The position numbers were made by a program, and so were the translations under genes. Source: Cerrena zonata (Eukaryota > Basidiomycota > Agaricomycetes > Polyporales > Cerrenaceae). From it: a stretch of 64,000 nucleotides of DNA. The stretch is from the NCBI GenBank assembly GCA_038087015.1, contig JASBNA010000004.1, positions 372,001 through 436,000 of the forward strand, read 5' to 3'. How positions within the stretch are numbered: the stretch's first letter is position 1; every line of letters starts with the position of its first letter. Shown here in pieces: positions 33,448 through 45,354 of the stretch. Under the pieces are notes generated by a model. The model had not been told where the DNA came from and ran no database searches. It saw nothing but the letters and a program-made list of their open reading frames with translations.

Positions 33448-34886
33448 TTACGCGAAAGCTCACATTCATATCTGGTCAGGACTCTATCTGGTTCCTGGTG
33501 CGAGCATTGTAAGTGCAAACGGGTAGGTTTCATCTCGCAGTGGGAACAATTGAGTGTTTTTGGTTTCTTCCATGCGAGGTCGGAGCTAGTAACCATCTTT
33601 CAACGACGCGGCAGAGAAACAATCGCTCGCGGAGATCTCTAGATGATGGCACAGTTCGGGAACAACCAGTTAGGACTTGCATTGTTTTATGCAACTGAAA
33701 CGACCAGACAGCTCGAGTACTTACACTTACTTGAGCTTGGTTGTTCAACGGCGACCTGTCAGACGTAACAATTATTTCAGATACCTGATTGTCATATGAA
33801 AGAATTTTGTGTGTGTGTTAATGATTTCGATGAAGAACTCGGATACTCGACATCTCTGATCAATGAGATCTCTCGGACCACCACCGTTTACGAGATTCAA
33901 CCAGAAGCCCTGTTTCGAGATGAAGATCCATAGGTCCGCATGGACAATAGTGTAATCTAAAATACGACAGGTTGCCCAATGAGAAAGATGACTCGGAGGT
34001 ACACAACAAGAGAGCAGCGGGTTCTGACTCCAGCTTGGTGACAGTAGACAGCTTCCCTGCAGGAACCACAGACGTAATGTGAAAGAAGTCACAGGTCCTG
34101 CGGCATCATACGGGCAAACCTTGAGGGGGGATATTGAGGCCGACCAGGGTCGAGTACACATCACCGAATATTCGCGAGAGGCAAACTGAAAGGTGAGCAA
34201 GACGAGATGGTGGGTAGCCCTTGTTCTCCAAGTGGGCCGAGTGAAATTTTCAGTACTGTGACAGCGGCACCCAAAGCCTGACATGCGCGATCTTGATGGT
34301 GCCATAATGTTTCCTAACCGTTTCCATCGGTGCGTGTATCACAGAATTCAGGAGTGAAAAAAGAAAGACCGTCCAACGCAGAGATCATATCGACCCTAGT
34401 TCAAGAAGTAACACTCGGGACGGGCGGGCGCCGCGGTAGTATTACTTGAAAACATATCACCGAGATCGGCGGTCCTTCTAGGTGCGTTGTTACCCAGCAG
34501 GTCATAAGGTTTTCGTGAAGGGAACCATTGCCGCCAAGCAATTGAAACAAAGGGTCTCCTCATCATTACAGGCCGAGTGGCGTAAATAGCCGTGGCAGGG
34601 ACATCATCGCTTGATTCCAATAAGCAACATGTCCAGAAGGGCTAGAATTTGAACAACAACACGACGGGTATCATTCAATAATAGGACTAAGCGAAGAAAG
34701 CAGGTATACAGCCAAGATAAAAACGTCCAATAGACAACAAGCAGGAAAATGTAGGTAGTTGACACGGGTAGATATGCCGTCGCGATTGAAAAGAGTAATT
34801 GCGCTAATCAGAGCGAATCGAATTGAGGGCATGAAGTCATGAGCAAGAAACGAATGCCGTGAGAGGAGCCTTCCGCGAACGCTGGA
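33448..34886. repeat. TKL upstream repeat, module M, K 3' flank
   Basis: No supported gene. 33448-33780 equals 4830-5180; 33860-34310 is module M, whose 177-codon minus frame (33772-34305) is not preserved elsewhere; 34390-34886 is the K 3' flank. The TKL-module M-flank order repeats that at 4.8-6.5 kb, so the block moved as a unit. Confidence 0.5.
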
Positions 34887-36260
34887 TCATTTGCGAGGCT
34901 TCGGTAATGCGCTCTTGAATGTCAAGATGTGGCCTATGGTGTTGAATAACTGACGGGTATAGTCAACAACACCGTAACGCTGATCATCCATTCCAGTGGG
35001 ATCCTTCAAGAGGACTCTGGCACGAAGCTGCCACCACCATCGCATTTTGATAATCTTGTCATATCGTTCGACCACCTGGTCGATCTTTAATCGTTTCTTC
35101 GGATCAGGCTCTCGCATCGCATCAACAAAGGGTTGGAGGAATTCGCATCCATTGTATACCTACGCATATCGAGAATCAGCAGATGCCTACTCATCAATTA
35201 CGAAACATTCTGTGACTGACCTTCAATATGTGGTTTTGAATCACGTTGCCTACGCAGTATATATCCACAGCGAATGGGTCATGGACCACAAGCTTAGTTC
35301 CATTGAATTCTGGAACTGAACGATCAGCTCCTTCAGGAAAGGTTTCTGTGGGATTCAGATTATCAGGCGGATATTGGCGTGATAGCCCAAAGTCAATGAT
35401 ATGATATTTCGGTGGTCGGGCTGTCCGAGTGAACGGTCTCTTAACCTCCGCTGTGAATGATCGATTCATGTCAGGAGCCTGGACGTGGAAAGGTTCTGGC
35501 CACATATCCCTCGAGTCAATCATGATATTGTATACCATGAGATCACTAAACGTCGTCAGTGTTTCGATTTACTTATTCAAGCATATCTGTACATACCGAT
35601 GAGCTATACGACAATTGTGTAAGAACTGCAGACCCTAGTTTTCGATGAGAAATTGTGATTAGTTCATGATAAAGGTTTGACCATTAGCTTCATACCTCGA
35701 ATATTTGACGGAAGCATTCAAGAACTTCCCCAACTGTTTCAAAACGAGGTACGAAGAAGTTGTCCAGGACTGGCATCACGAAAATGGAGAATTCTTCTCC
35801 TGGAATGTCGAAGAGTTCATGAATAGGAGTAGAGTGGTTCTTGGGATGAGACTTGGCAGGCTCGGATGCAAGGAACATGGTGATTGGCCCCTCCAGTCCG
35901 TTCGTTCTTCGAGAGAAACGTTTCAGCATGACGGTCTCTCCATCAGAGAGTCGGGTTGCATCCATCACAGCACGGTGCTATATTGTACGAGAGGTCAACC
36001 TCAAGATATGAAATAAAACTACTCGATCCTACTGCCAACTTGAGTCCATCCTCGAAGTGGTGCCAAGTTTTGCCCGTGTCCTTCCACGAAGGGACCCATC
36101 CTGGCCTGTAACGGGGCCGTAACATATAGCCCTTTTCAGCCAGCCATACCTGATGGTCACGCCACCATACCTCATCCGAAAGGAGTGTCAAACGGTCTTC
36201 ATAGGCTTGCTCATCGGGATCCACGTTCACTGTTGCGCCTGGTGGTGAACCTTCGTCCAT
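34887..36260 (-). CDS. Atypical protein kinase-like protein (K), intact
   Basis: Five exons, 381 aa: 36033-36260, 35696-35977, 35597-35634, 35221-35545, 34887-35159. Exon 1 is one codon longer (MDEGSPPGATVNVDPDEQ). Exon 4 is of the FHVQAPDMNRSFTAEVKR and TFPEGADRSVPEFNGTKLVV subtype and is almost identical to exon 4 of the copies at 40412 and 49944. Exon 5 is of the LLKDPTGMDDQRYGVVDYTR type. Intact partner P at 36664. Confidence 0.86.
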
Positions 36261-36663
36261 GACGACTGGGGAGGATAAGACCGCTTGCTTGTGGTTTCAC
36301 AGTATGAGGAGTTGCTTCTGAACTGGAGGCAGGTGAAAGAATACCAGGCGATCCAACTGCCAGCGTCGAACCTTCTTCCCACCGTATTGTCCGAGTACAA
36401 GACCATTTTAAGCGAGCGCTGATGAGCGTGGGTGCTTATGTATTAAGAAGCGCTATTCGAGCTCGTACTTGCTAAATTCGTTCAAGCTGCTACGTTTAGA
36501 CATCGGACCCTGGTTGCCACCATCACACCTATTGTTCTCTTTCCGTACGTGGCTCGAGCTGAGTGTCATATAAATCAAGCGACATGCAACATTTCCGAGC
36601 CCCATACACTCGTCCGTCCCTTAAGCTTTTCCTTTCACTAGCATTGCCACCAGTCACACCACC
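36261..36663. promoter_or_regulatory. Shared divergent promoter of K (34887) and P (36664)
   Basis: Block 1 at about 36411-36465 (AGCGCTGATGAGCGTGGGTG), block 2 at about 36505 (GGACCCTGGTTGCCACCATC), and CATATAAATC at about 36568 as a TATA-like site about 95 bp before the P start. Confidence 0.7.
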
Positions 36664-37454
36664 ATGCTGTCTATGTTCAATACGGAGAAACGACAGGAGA
36701 AAAAGATCCGGAAAAATGTGATCCAAGAATCCAATATCATCGCGCAAAGGTCTGCCGAACTACGTGAAAAAATCCCTGAAGAGACGAATCACCCCATTGT
36801 GGACGACGTCAAGTGTGAAGGCTCCAAGTATGTCCTCCATCCGTTATTTCCGTTACATTCTATCGCATTCTGAATATATTGTCGTCGATAGATTGGCAGG
36901 AGGGGGTGCTTTACTTCTCGGGAAGCTCGATAATCTCGGTGCTCTCGAGAAGCCAGCGAAGAAACAAGAACTAAAAACTATTAAACAGCAGGCATTTCGG
37001 TATTCCAAGGATGTCAAAGCATGGAACACGAGAGCAATAGTAAGTATATCAAACTGTGTGCCAAATTTTCTCCTAACGGGGTACCGTAGACGTCGCTCCA
37101 AATGCAAGAACATGGCTATCTGAATATGATGGTCTCTCCCGCACAATCAGGTGCAACAACTCGTGAGTACCAGTGATGTCTCTCTGTATGTCTCTCAGTT
37201 GTCCATCAAACTCACAATGGGGTATCTACTCTCCTAGGCAACAACAGCGCCTCTACTTCCTCTTCAACTGCTAATGAGCCTTACGTGCATCCAGCGAATT
37301 ACTGGGACTGTGATCTGGTCGATAAAATCAATGCAGCTGGAAAAACTCCTCCTGTGACCCTGATCAGAAACCGCACGACCGAGTCGGGTAAGTAGTTTGC
37401 TTGGTTGCATTTCAGATCCCCACTCACTATATCGCAGAGCCAGACGTCTATTAG
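36664..37454 (+). CDS. K-associated helical protein (P), intact, long linker form
   Basis: Five exons, 183 aa: 36664-36827, 36892-37039, 37090-37162, 37238-37387, 37438-37454. Exon 1 MLSMFNTEKRQEKKIRKN; exon 2 is a LAGGGALLLGKLDNLGAL variant, replacing the acidic EEGDELL of other copies; exon 3 is four codons longer (SLQMQEHGYLNMMVSPAQS). The C-terminal block EPYVHPANYWDCDLVDKINA and tail ESEPDVY are conserved. Paired with K at 34887. Function unknown. Confidence 0.8.
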
Positions 37455-38559
37455 TATGAGGAGATTTGATCTGGATTCCATTGATCTGTAGCACCGTATA
37501 CCCAACGTTTGCAGCATTCGTCTTTATAATTGTGATACCTTCTATAGGTTGAAGCTGATATTATTTATGAATATAACGGGTCTTGATGGCTCGGGGGTTC
37601 CTTGACGATACTCATTTACTTGTGTATATTCTACTCCCCTAAATCATACCTTTCCAGCGATCTATTCTGTTGCAGAGAACTTGACAACACGTTCCGATTG
37701 CTTGTTAGGGTCATATTTGATGGTCGGAGGCCGATATTGTCCTCGAGATCTCACTCCGAGCCGCTGTACAATAACAAAGCAACTGAAGGCATCATTGCAT
37801 TGTGACGCATTGGGATACGAGTAACAAAATGGAATTCTATCCCGTAAGATCTCATAAAAACCCTGCATACATTGAATCGAAGAAGGCCAGGCACAAACAA
37901 AAAACCAGTTTGGTCAGATCCGGAGGATTCCATGACGTTGCTTCCTCCCACCGGACACAAAATCTTCTGATCTCACCTTCTGATTGAGTCGTTCTATCCT
38001 GCTTGACCAAGGCGTCTTTCGCTGCTGCGCTGAACCTGAATACTAAGGAGCCTACTCGGGATGAATACTTCACGGAGTTGTCTAGAAGGTATCTTTGTAC
38101 TCCACGCACCCGTTGGGTACCACCACCTAAGCGAAATTCGTATCCGTCACTGGGCAGTACGATGACGCAGGGAACTGCGACGAGTCATAAATAGAGCGAC
38201 TCCAGTCGTATCACCCACATCTGCCTCTCACCGTATGATCTACATGGCCTGGATATTTATGTCAGCAGTCTTCATTTGAGGCATCCCATAAGATCCAAAC
38301 CAAAACCACGGGACTCGCGTTTCATACGGGGAACAATTGAAAACGTAAGCAACTTCAAACTATCTGTCAAATTCACAATGCAACAGGGCTGCATAATGCT
38401 AGGATTCGTGATCGAAGCTTACAGAGGTCGGGCACTAACAAGGAGAGGCGAGCGACAATTACCTCCAGTTTCGTGCGGGTTCTCTGCAGGGTCCACGTAT
38501 AGGCCAGGGAATGATACGCTTCCAGATTCTCGCGACGTCACTGACTTAGACATTACTGG
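37455..38559. repeat. P 3' flank, decayed membrane ORF, module B
   Basis: No supported gene. The order is the same as at 30.3-31.6 kb: P 3' flank, a frameshifted copy of the small membrane ORF at 38.06-38.20 kb, then module B at 38.22-38.56 kb. The minus frame 37852-38109 includes KDALVKQDRTTQSEGEIR, seen in weaker form in other flanks, but is not intact elsewhere. Confidence 0.5.
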
Positions 38560-39075
38560 TTCCACGTACCTCAATCACTTGACGAAAACATTCTAAAACT
38601 TGAGTCACCCACCGTCGCGGACTGGGGGAGGAACTGGCAGTACAATTACCGAAAAGTCTTCTCCTGATATATCAAGGACCGCGTAGATAGGGATAGGACG
38701 GTGAGACTTGCATGGATTTTAGCAAGAAACATAGTAATATCTGTATCTCATTCATTCCTCGCTCGAGAGAACATCTTCAACATGACACCCTCTCTGTTCG
38801 AGTTGGAGACTCCAGTCGCGTCTACAACGGCACAGCGCTCAAAGATGATGATAATATGCTCATCCATACCGACGACGCCTGTCCATCTTCGAAGTGCACC
38901 CAACGTCATCCTGAATCTTGTATCCTTCCAAGAGAGAACCTGGGATCGCAGCATGTAGGATTGTTCTGTAGGCGACCGTCCTTCGTGATCGCGCCAGAAG
39001 ATTTATCGGGGAAGCAGGGTAAGATGATCGTCATAGTCCTGTTCAAGTTGTTCGGGAGCCAGTTGGGTTGAGCCT
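38560..39075 (-). pseudogene. K kinase pseudogene, exons 1-2
   Basis: Heavily degraded minus-strand K exons 1 and 2: a DHLTLL-like start, an in-frame stop near IFWRDH, YMLRSQVLSWKD, then DATGVSNSNREGVMLKMFS and ISGEDF-like residues. Later exons are missing. It belongs to the same divergent branch as the relics at 10125 and 54290. Confidence 0.6.
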
Positions 39076-40411
39076 ACTACCGGTCGTTCATCACGGTTCC
39101 TGCCAACATTTGGGTGAGCCCATAGAGTTGCGATGGACAACATCACTTAGTACCCCTTATGAGAATCCGAAGTGTGTGTTGGGCATTAATAAGCAAGAAG
39201 TCCTCTTTGTTCAGGCCCCGCGGGTGGCTAGGCTCGCGGCCTCTGCCTACTTCTGTGAGCAGACTCGTATCGGTTTCCCAATGAGAAGGATAAAGTATAC
39301 AACAAGAGAGCAGCTCGTAATAACTCCAGCTTGGTGACGGTAGACACCTTTTCCGTAGGAACCACACACGTAAGGTGAAAAGGAGCCACAGGTTCTGCGG
39401 CATACGGACAAACCATAAGGGTGGTATTGAGGCTGACCAGGGTCGAGTATACATCACCGTACATTCGCGAGAGGCAAACTGAAAGGCGAATAAGACCAGG
39501 TGGCGTACAGACCTTCTCCAAGTCCGAGTACACTTACCGAACCCTGTAGGCTGTCAGTACAGCGGCATCATCCTGACACGTGCGATCTTGATCCTGCCAT
39601 TATGTTTCCCAACCGTTTCCATCAATGCGTGTATCGGGGGATCCAAGAGTAAAGAACAAAGACCTTCTAGCCGTCGAACGCGGGGATCACATCGACCCTG
39701 GTTCAAGAAGTATCTGGTGTGAACGAGAGGCTGACAACCGATCAGCTTCAGCCTGGGCGCTTCGTACTTATTGTGGTTTGTTTGTTGCGTCGGACTAAAC
39801 TGAGGTTGACCAAGAGGCTCATATCGACATTCGCATGATAGTATCCAATTCCGTACCATTTATTGTCACCCAAGCTGTATAATAGCAATAAATCATCTCT
39901 CACGTAACGTTACTCAATTTTGATTCTCCCGAGAAGGTACACTCGCGATGGACGCCGCCGCTGTACTACTATCACTTGAAAATAACAGTGAGACCAGGCC
40001 TTCCAGAAGGCGCGTTGTTGATAACTACCTCACGATGTCTTCGTGAAGGAAGCTATTCGCGGACAATTAAAACAAAGGGTCTCCTACTCATTCCAGGTCG
40101 AGTGACGTGCCATATAGCCTCAGGGACACCGCATGATTCCAATAAGCAACATGTCCAGAACCGCCAGAATTTGGACAACAACACGACGGGTAACATTCAA
40201 GAACAGGGGTAAGCGAAGAAAGCAAAGCAGGAATACAAGAAAAATAAAAATGTCGAATAGACAACGAGCGGGAAATGTGGGTAATTGACACGGGTAAATA
40301 TGCCTTCCGTTGTTGGAAAGAATAATGTCTTTATCGCGGTAATTAGGCTGGGGAATGGAATCCATAGGTAACAAATGAATGTCCTCAGAGGAATCCCCCG
40401 TGAATGCTGGA
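39076..40411. repeat. Module M copy and K 3' flank
   Basis: No supported gene. 39140-39610 is the module M copy with the clearest protein-like frame (minus, 39228-39533: YGDVYSTLVSLN, then KVSTVTKLELLRAALLLYTL), though it has no matching start or end in other copies. 39700-40411 is the K 3' flank. Confidence 0.5.
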
Positions 40412-41769
40412 TCATTTGCGAGGCTTCGGTAATGCGCTCTTAAACGTCAAAATGTGGCCTATGGTGTTGAATAGCTGGCGGGTATAGTCAACAACACCGT
40501 AACGCTGATCCTCTGCTCCAGTAGGATCCTTCAAAAAGACTCTGGCACGAAGCTGCCACCACCGTCGCGATTTGATGATCTTGTTGTACTGTTCGACTAC
40601 CTGGTCGATCTTTAACCTTTTCTTCGGATCAGGCTCTCGCATCGCATCAACAAAGGGTTGGAGGAATTCGCATCCATTGTATACCTATGCATATCGAGAA
40701 TCAGCAAATGTTTAATCATAAATTACGAAACATTCGGCGACTCACCTTCAGTATGTAGTTTTGAATCACGTTGCCTACACAATATATGTCTACAGCAAAT
40801 GGGTCATGAACCACAAGCTTAGTTCCGTTGAATTCTGGAACTGAACGATCAGCTCCTTCAGGAAAGGTTTCTGTGGGGTTTAGATTATCAGGAGGATATT
40901 GACGTGACAGCCCAAAGTCAATGATATGATATTTCGGAGGTCGAGCAGTCCGAGTGAACGGTCTCTTAACCTCCGCTGTGAATGATCGATTCATGTCAGG
41001 AGCCTGGACATGGAAGGGTTCCGGCCACATATCCCTCGAGTCAATCATGATGTTGTACACCATAAGATCACTAAAGGTTGTCAGTGTGCGGATTGACTCA
41101 TTCGAGGATGTCAGTACGTACCGGTGAGCTATACGACAATCGTGCAAGAACTGCAGACCCTGGTGGGGGTAGGAGCCGTGGTTAGGTCGTTATACAAAAG
41201 AGGACTATTGATTTCATACCTCGAATATTTGACGGAAGCACTCAAGCACTTCCCCGACTGTCTCAAACCGAGGGATATTGAATTGGTCTAGGACTGGCAT
41301 CACGAAAATAGAGAACTCTTCTTCTGGGATGTCGAATAGTTCGTAGATTGGAGTAGAGTGGTTCTTCGGATGAGACTTGGCAGGCTCAGATGCAAGGAAC
41401 ATGGTGATTGGCCCCTCCAGCCCGTTCGTTCTTCGAGAGAACCGTTTCAACATGACGGTTTCTCCATCTGACAGCCTAGTTGCATCCATCACAGCACGGT
41501 GCTACATCGCACAAGAGGTCAGCTTCGAAACGCTAGGAGAAGTCATTCGACCCTACCGACAACTGAAGTCCATCCTCGAAGTGGTGCCAAGTTTTGCCCG
41601 TGTCCTTCCATGAAGGGACCCATCCTGGCCTATAACGGGGTCGTAGCATATAACCCCTTTCAGCCAGCCATACCTGGTGGTCGCGCCACCATACCTCATC
41701 CGAAAGGAGTGTCAAACGGTCTTCGTAGGCTTGCTCATCGGGATCCACGTCCGTTACGCCTTCGTGCAT
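40412..41769 (-). CDS. Atypical protein kinase-like protein (K), intact
   Basis: Five exons, 376 aa: 41557-41769, 41220-41501, 41122-41159, 40746-41070, 40412-40684. The start MHEGVTDVDPDEQ lacks four codons found in other copies; an upstream in-frame ATG at 41808 is outside the conserved region. Exon 2 ends VLDQFNIPRF. Exon 3 uses a CACCG/GTACGT donor. Exon 4 matches the copies at 34887 and 49944. VMLK, HRDLMVYN and DFGLS are intact. This is the last K before the central island; partner P at 42146. Confidence 0.85.
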
Positions 41770-42145
41770 TATGACTAAGAGGGATGGGTTCACCTGTTTG
41801 TCGTTCACAGTATGAGGAATTGTTTCTGAACACTAGGGTCGGGGAGCCCTTGAGGAAAAATACTAGGTGATCCAACTGCCAGCGCTGAACCTTCTTCCCA
41901 CCGTATTGTCTGACTCTTCCTCGTATAAAGAAGCACTGTTCAAGCTCGTACTTGCCAGATTCGTTCAAGCTGCTACGCTTGGACATCGGACCCTGGTTAC
42001 CGCCATCACACCTATTGTTCTCTTTTCGTACGTAGCTCGAGCTGAGTGTCATATAAATCAAGCGACATGCAACATTTCCGAGCCCCATATACTCCTTCTG
42101 CTCTCAAACTCTCCCGGCCACCATCACCGCTGCACTCATACCATC
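41770..42145. promoter_or_regulatory. Shared divergent promoter, block 1 shortened
   Basis: Block 2 (GGACCCTGGTTACCGCCATC) lies at about 41987 and CATATAAATC at 42050, but the AGCG..GTGGGTGCTTATG core of block 1 is deleted between about 41915 and 41925 (TATTGTCTGACTCTTCC joins directly to TCGTATAAAGAAGC). This cassette is a natural test of what block 1 does. Confidence 0.6.
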
Positions 42146-42937
42146 ATGCTTTCTATATTCAATACGGATAAACAACAGGAGAAAATCATCCGGAACAAGG
42201 TGACCCAAAAATCTAACATCGTCGTACAAAGGTCTACCGAACTACGTGACAAAATCCCTGAAAACACGAATCACCCCATTGTGGACAAGGTCAGGCGAGA
42301 TGGTTCCAAGTATGTCTGACATCCGTCATTTCCATTATATTCTATCGCATTCTGAATATATTGTCGTCGATAGTTTGGCAGGAGGGGGTGCTTTACTTCT
42401 CGATAAGCTCGATGCTCTCAGTACTCTTGAGAAGCCAGCGAAGAAACAGGAACTGAAAACTCTTAAAGTGAAAGCAGACAAGTATTGTAAAGATGTCGTG
42501 ACATGGGACAGGAATGCGATAGTGAGTATATTGAACTGTACGCTCATGTTTCTATTAACGGGGCACCATAGACGTCGCTCCAAATGCAAGAGTTTGGCTA
42601 TCTGAATATGATGGTCTCTCCCGCGCAATCAAGTGCAACGACTCGTGAGTACCAATGATCTCGTTCTGTATGTCACTTAGTTGTCCATCAGACTTACAAT
42701 GAGGTATCTACTCTCTTAGGAAACAACAGCGCCTCTACCTCTTCAACCGTCGACGAGCCTTACGTGCATCCAGCGAATTACTGGGACTGTGATCTGGTCG
42801 ATAAAATCAATGAAGCCGGCAAAACCCCTCCTGTGAGACTGATCAGCAACCGCGCGGGCGAATCGAGTCAGTAGCTTGCTTGATTAGCGTTTTAAATTCC
42901 GCATCTCGCTCATTATATTGTAGAGTCAGACGTCTAA
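42146..42937 (+). CDS. K-associated helical protein (P), intact
   Basis: Five exons, 181 aa: 42146-42309, 42374-42521, 42572-42644, 42720-42866, 42924-42937. MLSIFNTDKQQEKIIRNK; LAGGGALLLDKLDALSTL; long linker SLQMQEFGYLNMMVSPAQS; Ser run shortened by one codon; VDEPYVHPANYWDCDLVDKI. The last donor is GTCAGT, weaker than GTAAGT in other copies. Unspliced reading would simply end in SSQ at 42873, so the C-terminus is uncertain by a few residues. Confidence 0.77.
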
Positions 42938-43670
42938 TAGTATGAGGAGATTCGATCTGGATCCTGTTGGTCTGTAGCACTGTATACCCAACGTCTGTGA
43001 TATCTATGCTTTGTACTTGTAATGGCTTCTATGGCGTGAGGTCAATAATATTTATGACTGGGTTTTAATTACTCGGAGGCTCCTCGACAATCAATACTTA
43101 TTTACTTGCGTATTTTACTTCCCTGAAACTGTAATATTAATATTCTACTCAGATGGGTGTGAACACGTTGCGATTGCTTGTCAGGGTCGTATTTGATGGT
43201 CGTAGGTCGATATTGTCTTCGAGATATCACTCCGAACTACTGTACAATAACAAAGGAGCCGAGAAGTACCATTGCATTATGTCGCATTGCATTGTACCTA
43301 AGATACGAGTAACCATCTGTCACAAGACGGAATTCTATTTCGTAAGATCCAAATACGTCAAAAAACCCTGCACGGAATAACTTGAGCCAGTTTAGTAAGA
43401 TCCGAATGGCTCCCACAACGTTGCTTACACCTACCGCACACCGAATGACGCCCTTGACAAAAGTACAAAGACTCTTCTGATCTCGCCTTCAGATCGAGTT
43501 CGAGTTCTGTCCAGCTTGGGCGTTTGAGACCAAAACGTGTTGTACTGCCGCTGAACCTGAATAACTCATTTGAGTAAACATTGTGTTCTTCACCTCTCTC
43601 TCTCTCTCTCTCACGGAGTTATTTTCTGAATTGCATCTTTGTACTCCATGCACCCATTGGGTACCACCAT
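42938..43670. repeat. P 3' flank up to the central island, with CT repeat
   Basis: No gene. P 3' flank sequence continues to about 43500. A CT dinucleotide run lies at 43594-43612. 43640-43760 is a degenerate copy of the 54-codon membrane ORF (the MVVPNGC part survives after a stop). Confidence 0.5.
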
Positions 43671-44006
43671 CTAGGTTAAATTCATATTCATCAGTACAAT
43701 GACGATGACGATGACGCAGACAACCGCGACTGCGCAGAGACACAAATAGAGCGACTTAGTTCGCCTCCGAAGCCCGGGGTTGAGGACGCTAACCTGGAAG
43801 ATTACGAGAAAAGCGACATAAGAGACGGCACAACGAGATGTTAGATTAACGACATAGCAAATAGACATGAGGGGAGACGTATGATGCAAGACATGTATGA
43901 TTACGTGGTGATGAATGGTTATAGCAGAAGAGCGCGAGGATCGTGTGGTGAGATGACTTGGGAAGATTTGTGCTCTAGATAGAACGGGGGCGGGGGTGCG
44001 TGACAT
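43671..44006 (-). other. Open frame of 111 codons with valine-isoleucine run
   Basis: Minus-strand open frame. The last third (SLYLCLCAVAVVCVIVIVIV) is a strong hydrophobic segment made partly by a GATGAC hexanucleotide repeat (43700-43716) and related to the small membrane ORF at 9668. The first two-thirds have no counterpart elsewhere in the window. It lies just downstream of TOA1 and may be only 3' UTR or a relic. Coding status doubtful. Confidence 0.25.
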
Positions 44007-44142
44007 GAAGCGAGAAGCAATCCAAGACTGAGAACGGAAAAATCAAATAATACACAAGCAAAAGATTGAAGTGTTGAGGAGAGTATATACAGTTAGGACC
44101 CGGAGGAGGCATGAAGCTTCTTCACCCCGATCCGGGGATAGA

Positions 44143-45354
44143 TCACCATTCGAATTCACTGAGAGAAATCAATATGACAAAAACAGCGACAGTTGAAGGG
44201 GAACGAACCCTGTACATTTAGCGAAAAGATAGTCTCGCCCATTAACATGAATCATGCCATCCTTGAGGATACACTTCCACTTGTTCTTGACTCGTGCAAC
44301 CTTGAGAGTTTTCGTTAGCATTAGAATCGAGATATCTAATGATAACACTTCTTACTTTGTCGTAAGTGCAAAATACGATATCTGAGTCAGCGCCACCGGA
44401 CACGCCAGTATCTCTCTCGTTGTCAGAGTCAGAATCATCTAAATCGCTGTTAATTAATTCGTCATCCCTCGCACCACCGTTAGCAGTATCAGAGCCTGCT
44501 GGCTGAGGCAGGGACGGATGCATCGGTCGAGGAGCATAGCTCTGACTGGGCGGAGGTGAGGGTGAACCTGAAGAGGAAGAAGACGGCCCATCCACTTGTG
44601 GGATTCGAGCAGCAGGCGTCGGCGGTGTCGGCGCAGATGACTGAGGCGGCGTTGGCTGTTGAGCTTGTCCGTTTGGATAACGCGCCGTCGGCGCAGGGGG
44701 TGCAGGACCAGTGCTCGACGGCCTAGCCTGTGGTACGCTTGATGCAGAAGGGTACGGTGAGGTTCCATTAGGCCTGGCTATTTGTGGACCAGCGAGAGGG
44801 GGAAGTGTATACGGATGTGTCTGCTGATTCAGCAAATATCTTTGCTCAACTGGCTCACTCTTGACATGCACAGGTGTTGGTACGGGTATGGGAGGACCAG
44901 GAGGAGGGGCAAGATTGTAAGCATGAGGAGGGTAATGGGGATTATGCATGTGCATAGGGTGTGGCGGGTACGATGGGTGAGGAGGTACAGACGGATGTGT
45001 AGGCGGAGCTGACTGAGGCGGAGCCGGGGAAGGCTCAAATTCTGCAACATGAGATTGAATGACTTTGGCTTCCCATTTCTGTGGTTTTAGAAGGGGGTTG
45101 GCAAAGTAAGTGGAAAATGTATTTAATGCATACTTACGGACTGGAGGTCGGCGAGAACATCTTCACCGACACCGTACTCATCGAATTCGGATTTTATATT
45201 GGCAATGACATCGTCAATGACGGAGCGATACACACCAGGCTTTCAGAAGCAATCATGGAGGACAGGAAGGAAAGGCACGATAACACTTAGTTACTGGGTT
45301 GACTACTACGAGACAAGCTCGCGGTGAGCAGCTCACCACTATTTTATTCGACAT
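44143..45354 (-). CDS. TOA1: Transcription initiation factor IIA large subunit (TFIIA alpha/beta)
   Basis: TFIIA stabilises TBP on TATA promoters for RNA polymerase II. Five exons, 316 aa: 45337-45354, 45138-45239, 44356-45078, 44209-44300, 44143-44158. The N-terminus MSNKIVPGVYRSVIDDVIAN and the first 60 residues form the conserved helical part (ending KWEAKVIQSHV). A long Pro/Ser/Gln-rich linker follows (residues about 70-215). An acidic stretch (DDELINSDLDDSDSDNE) precedes the conserved C-terminal beta part: DIVFCTYDKVARVKNKWKCI, then LKDGMIHVNGRDYLFAKCTG and terminal EFEW. The two terminal exons are tiny (18 and 16 nt) but give the expected ends. Single-copy housekeeping gene marking the centre of the inverted cluster. 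Confidence 0.93.

Noticed and set aside
33772..34305. 177-codon minus ORF, the second longest open frame on the kinase strand in the left arm
   Set aside because: It overlaps module M. Other copies do not keep this frame, and the composition (Ser/Arg/Cys-rich) fits a chance frame.
43594..43612. CT repeat and nearby GATGAC repeat as a regulatory element
   Set aside because: Short simple repeats near the 3' side of TOA1 with no conserved partner; no evidence of function.
44454..44768. Arg/Leu-rich minus ORF inside TOA1
   Set aside because: It is an out-of-frame shadow of the Pro/Ser-rich linker of TFIIA.
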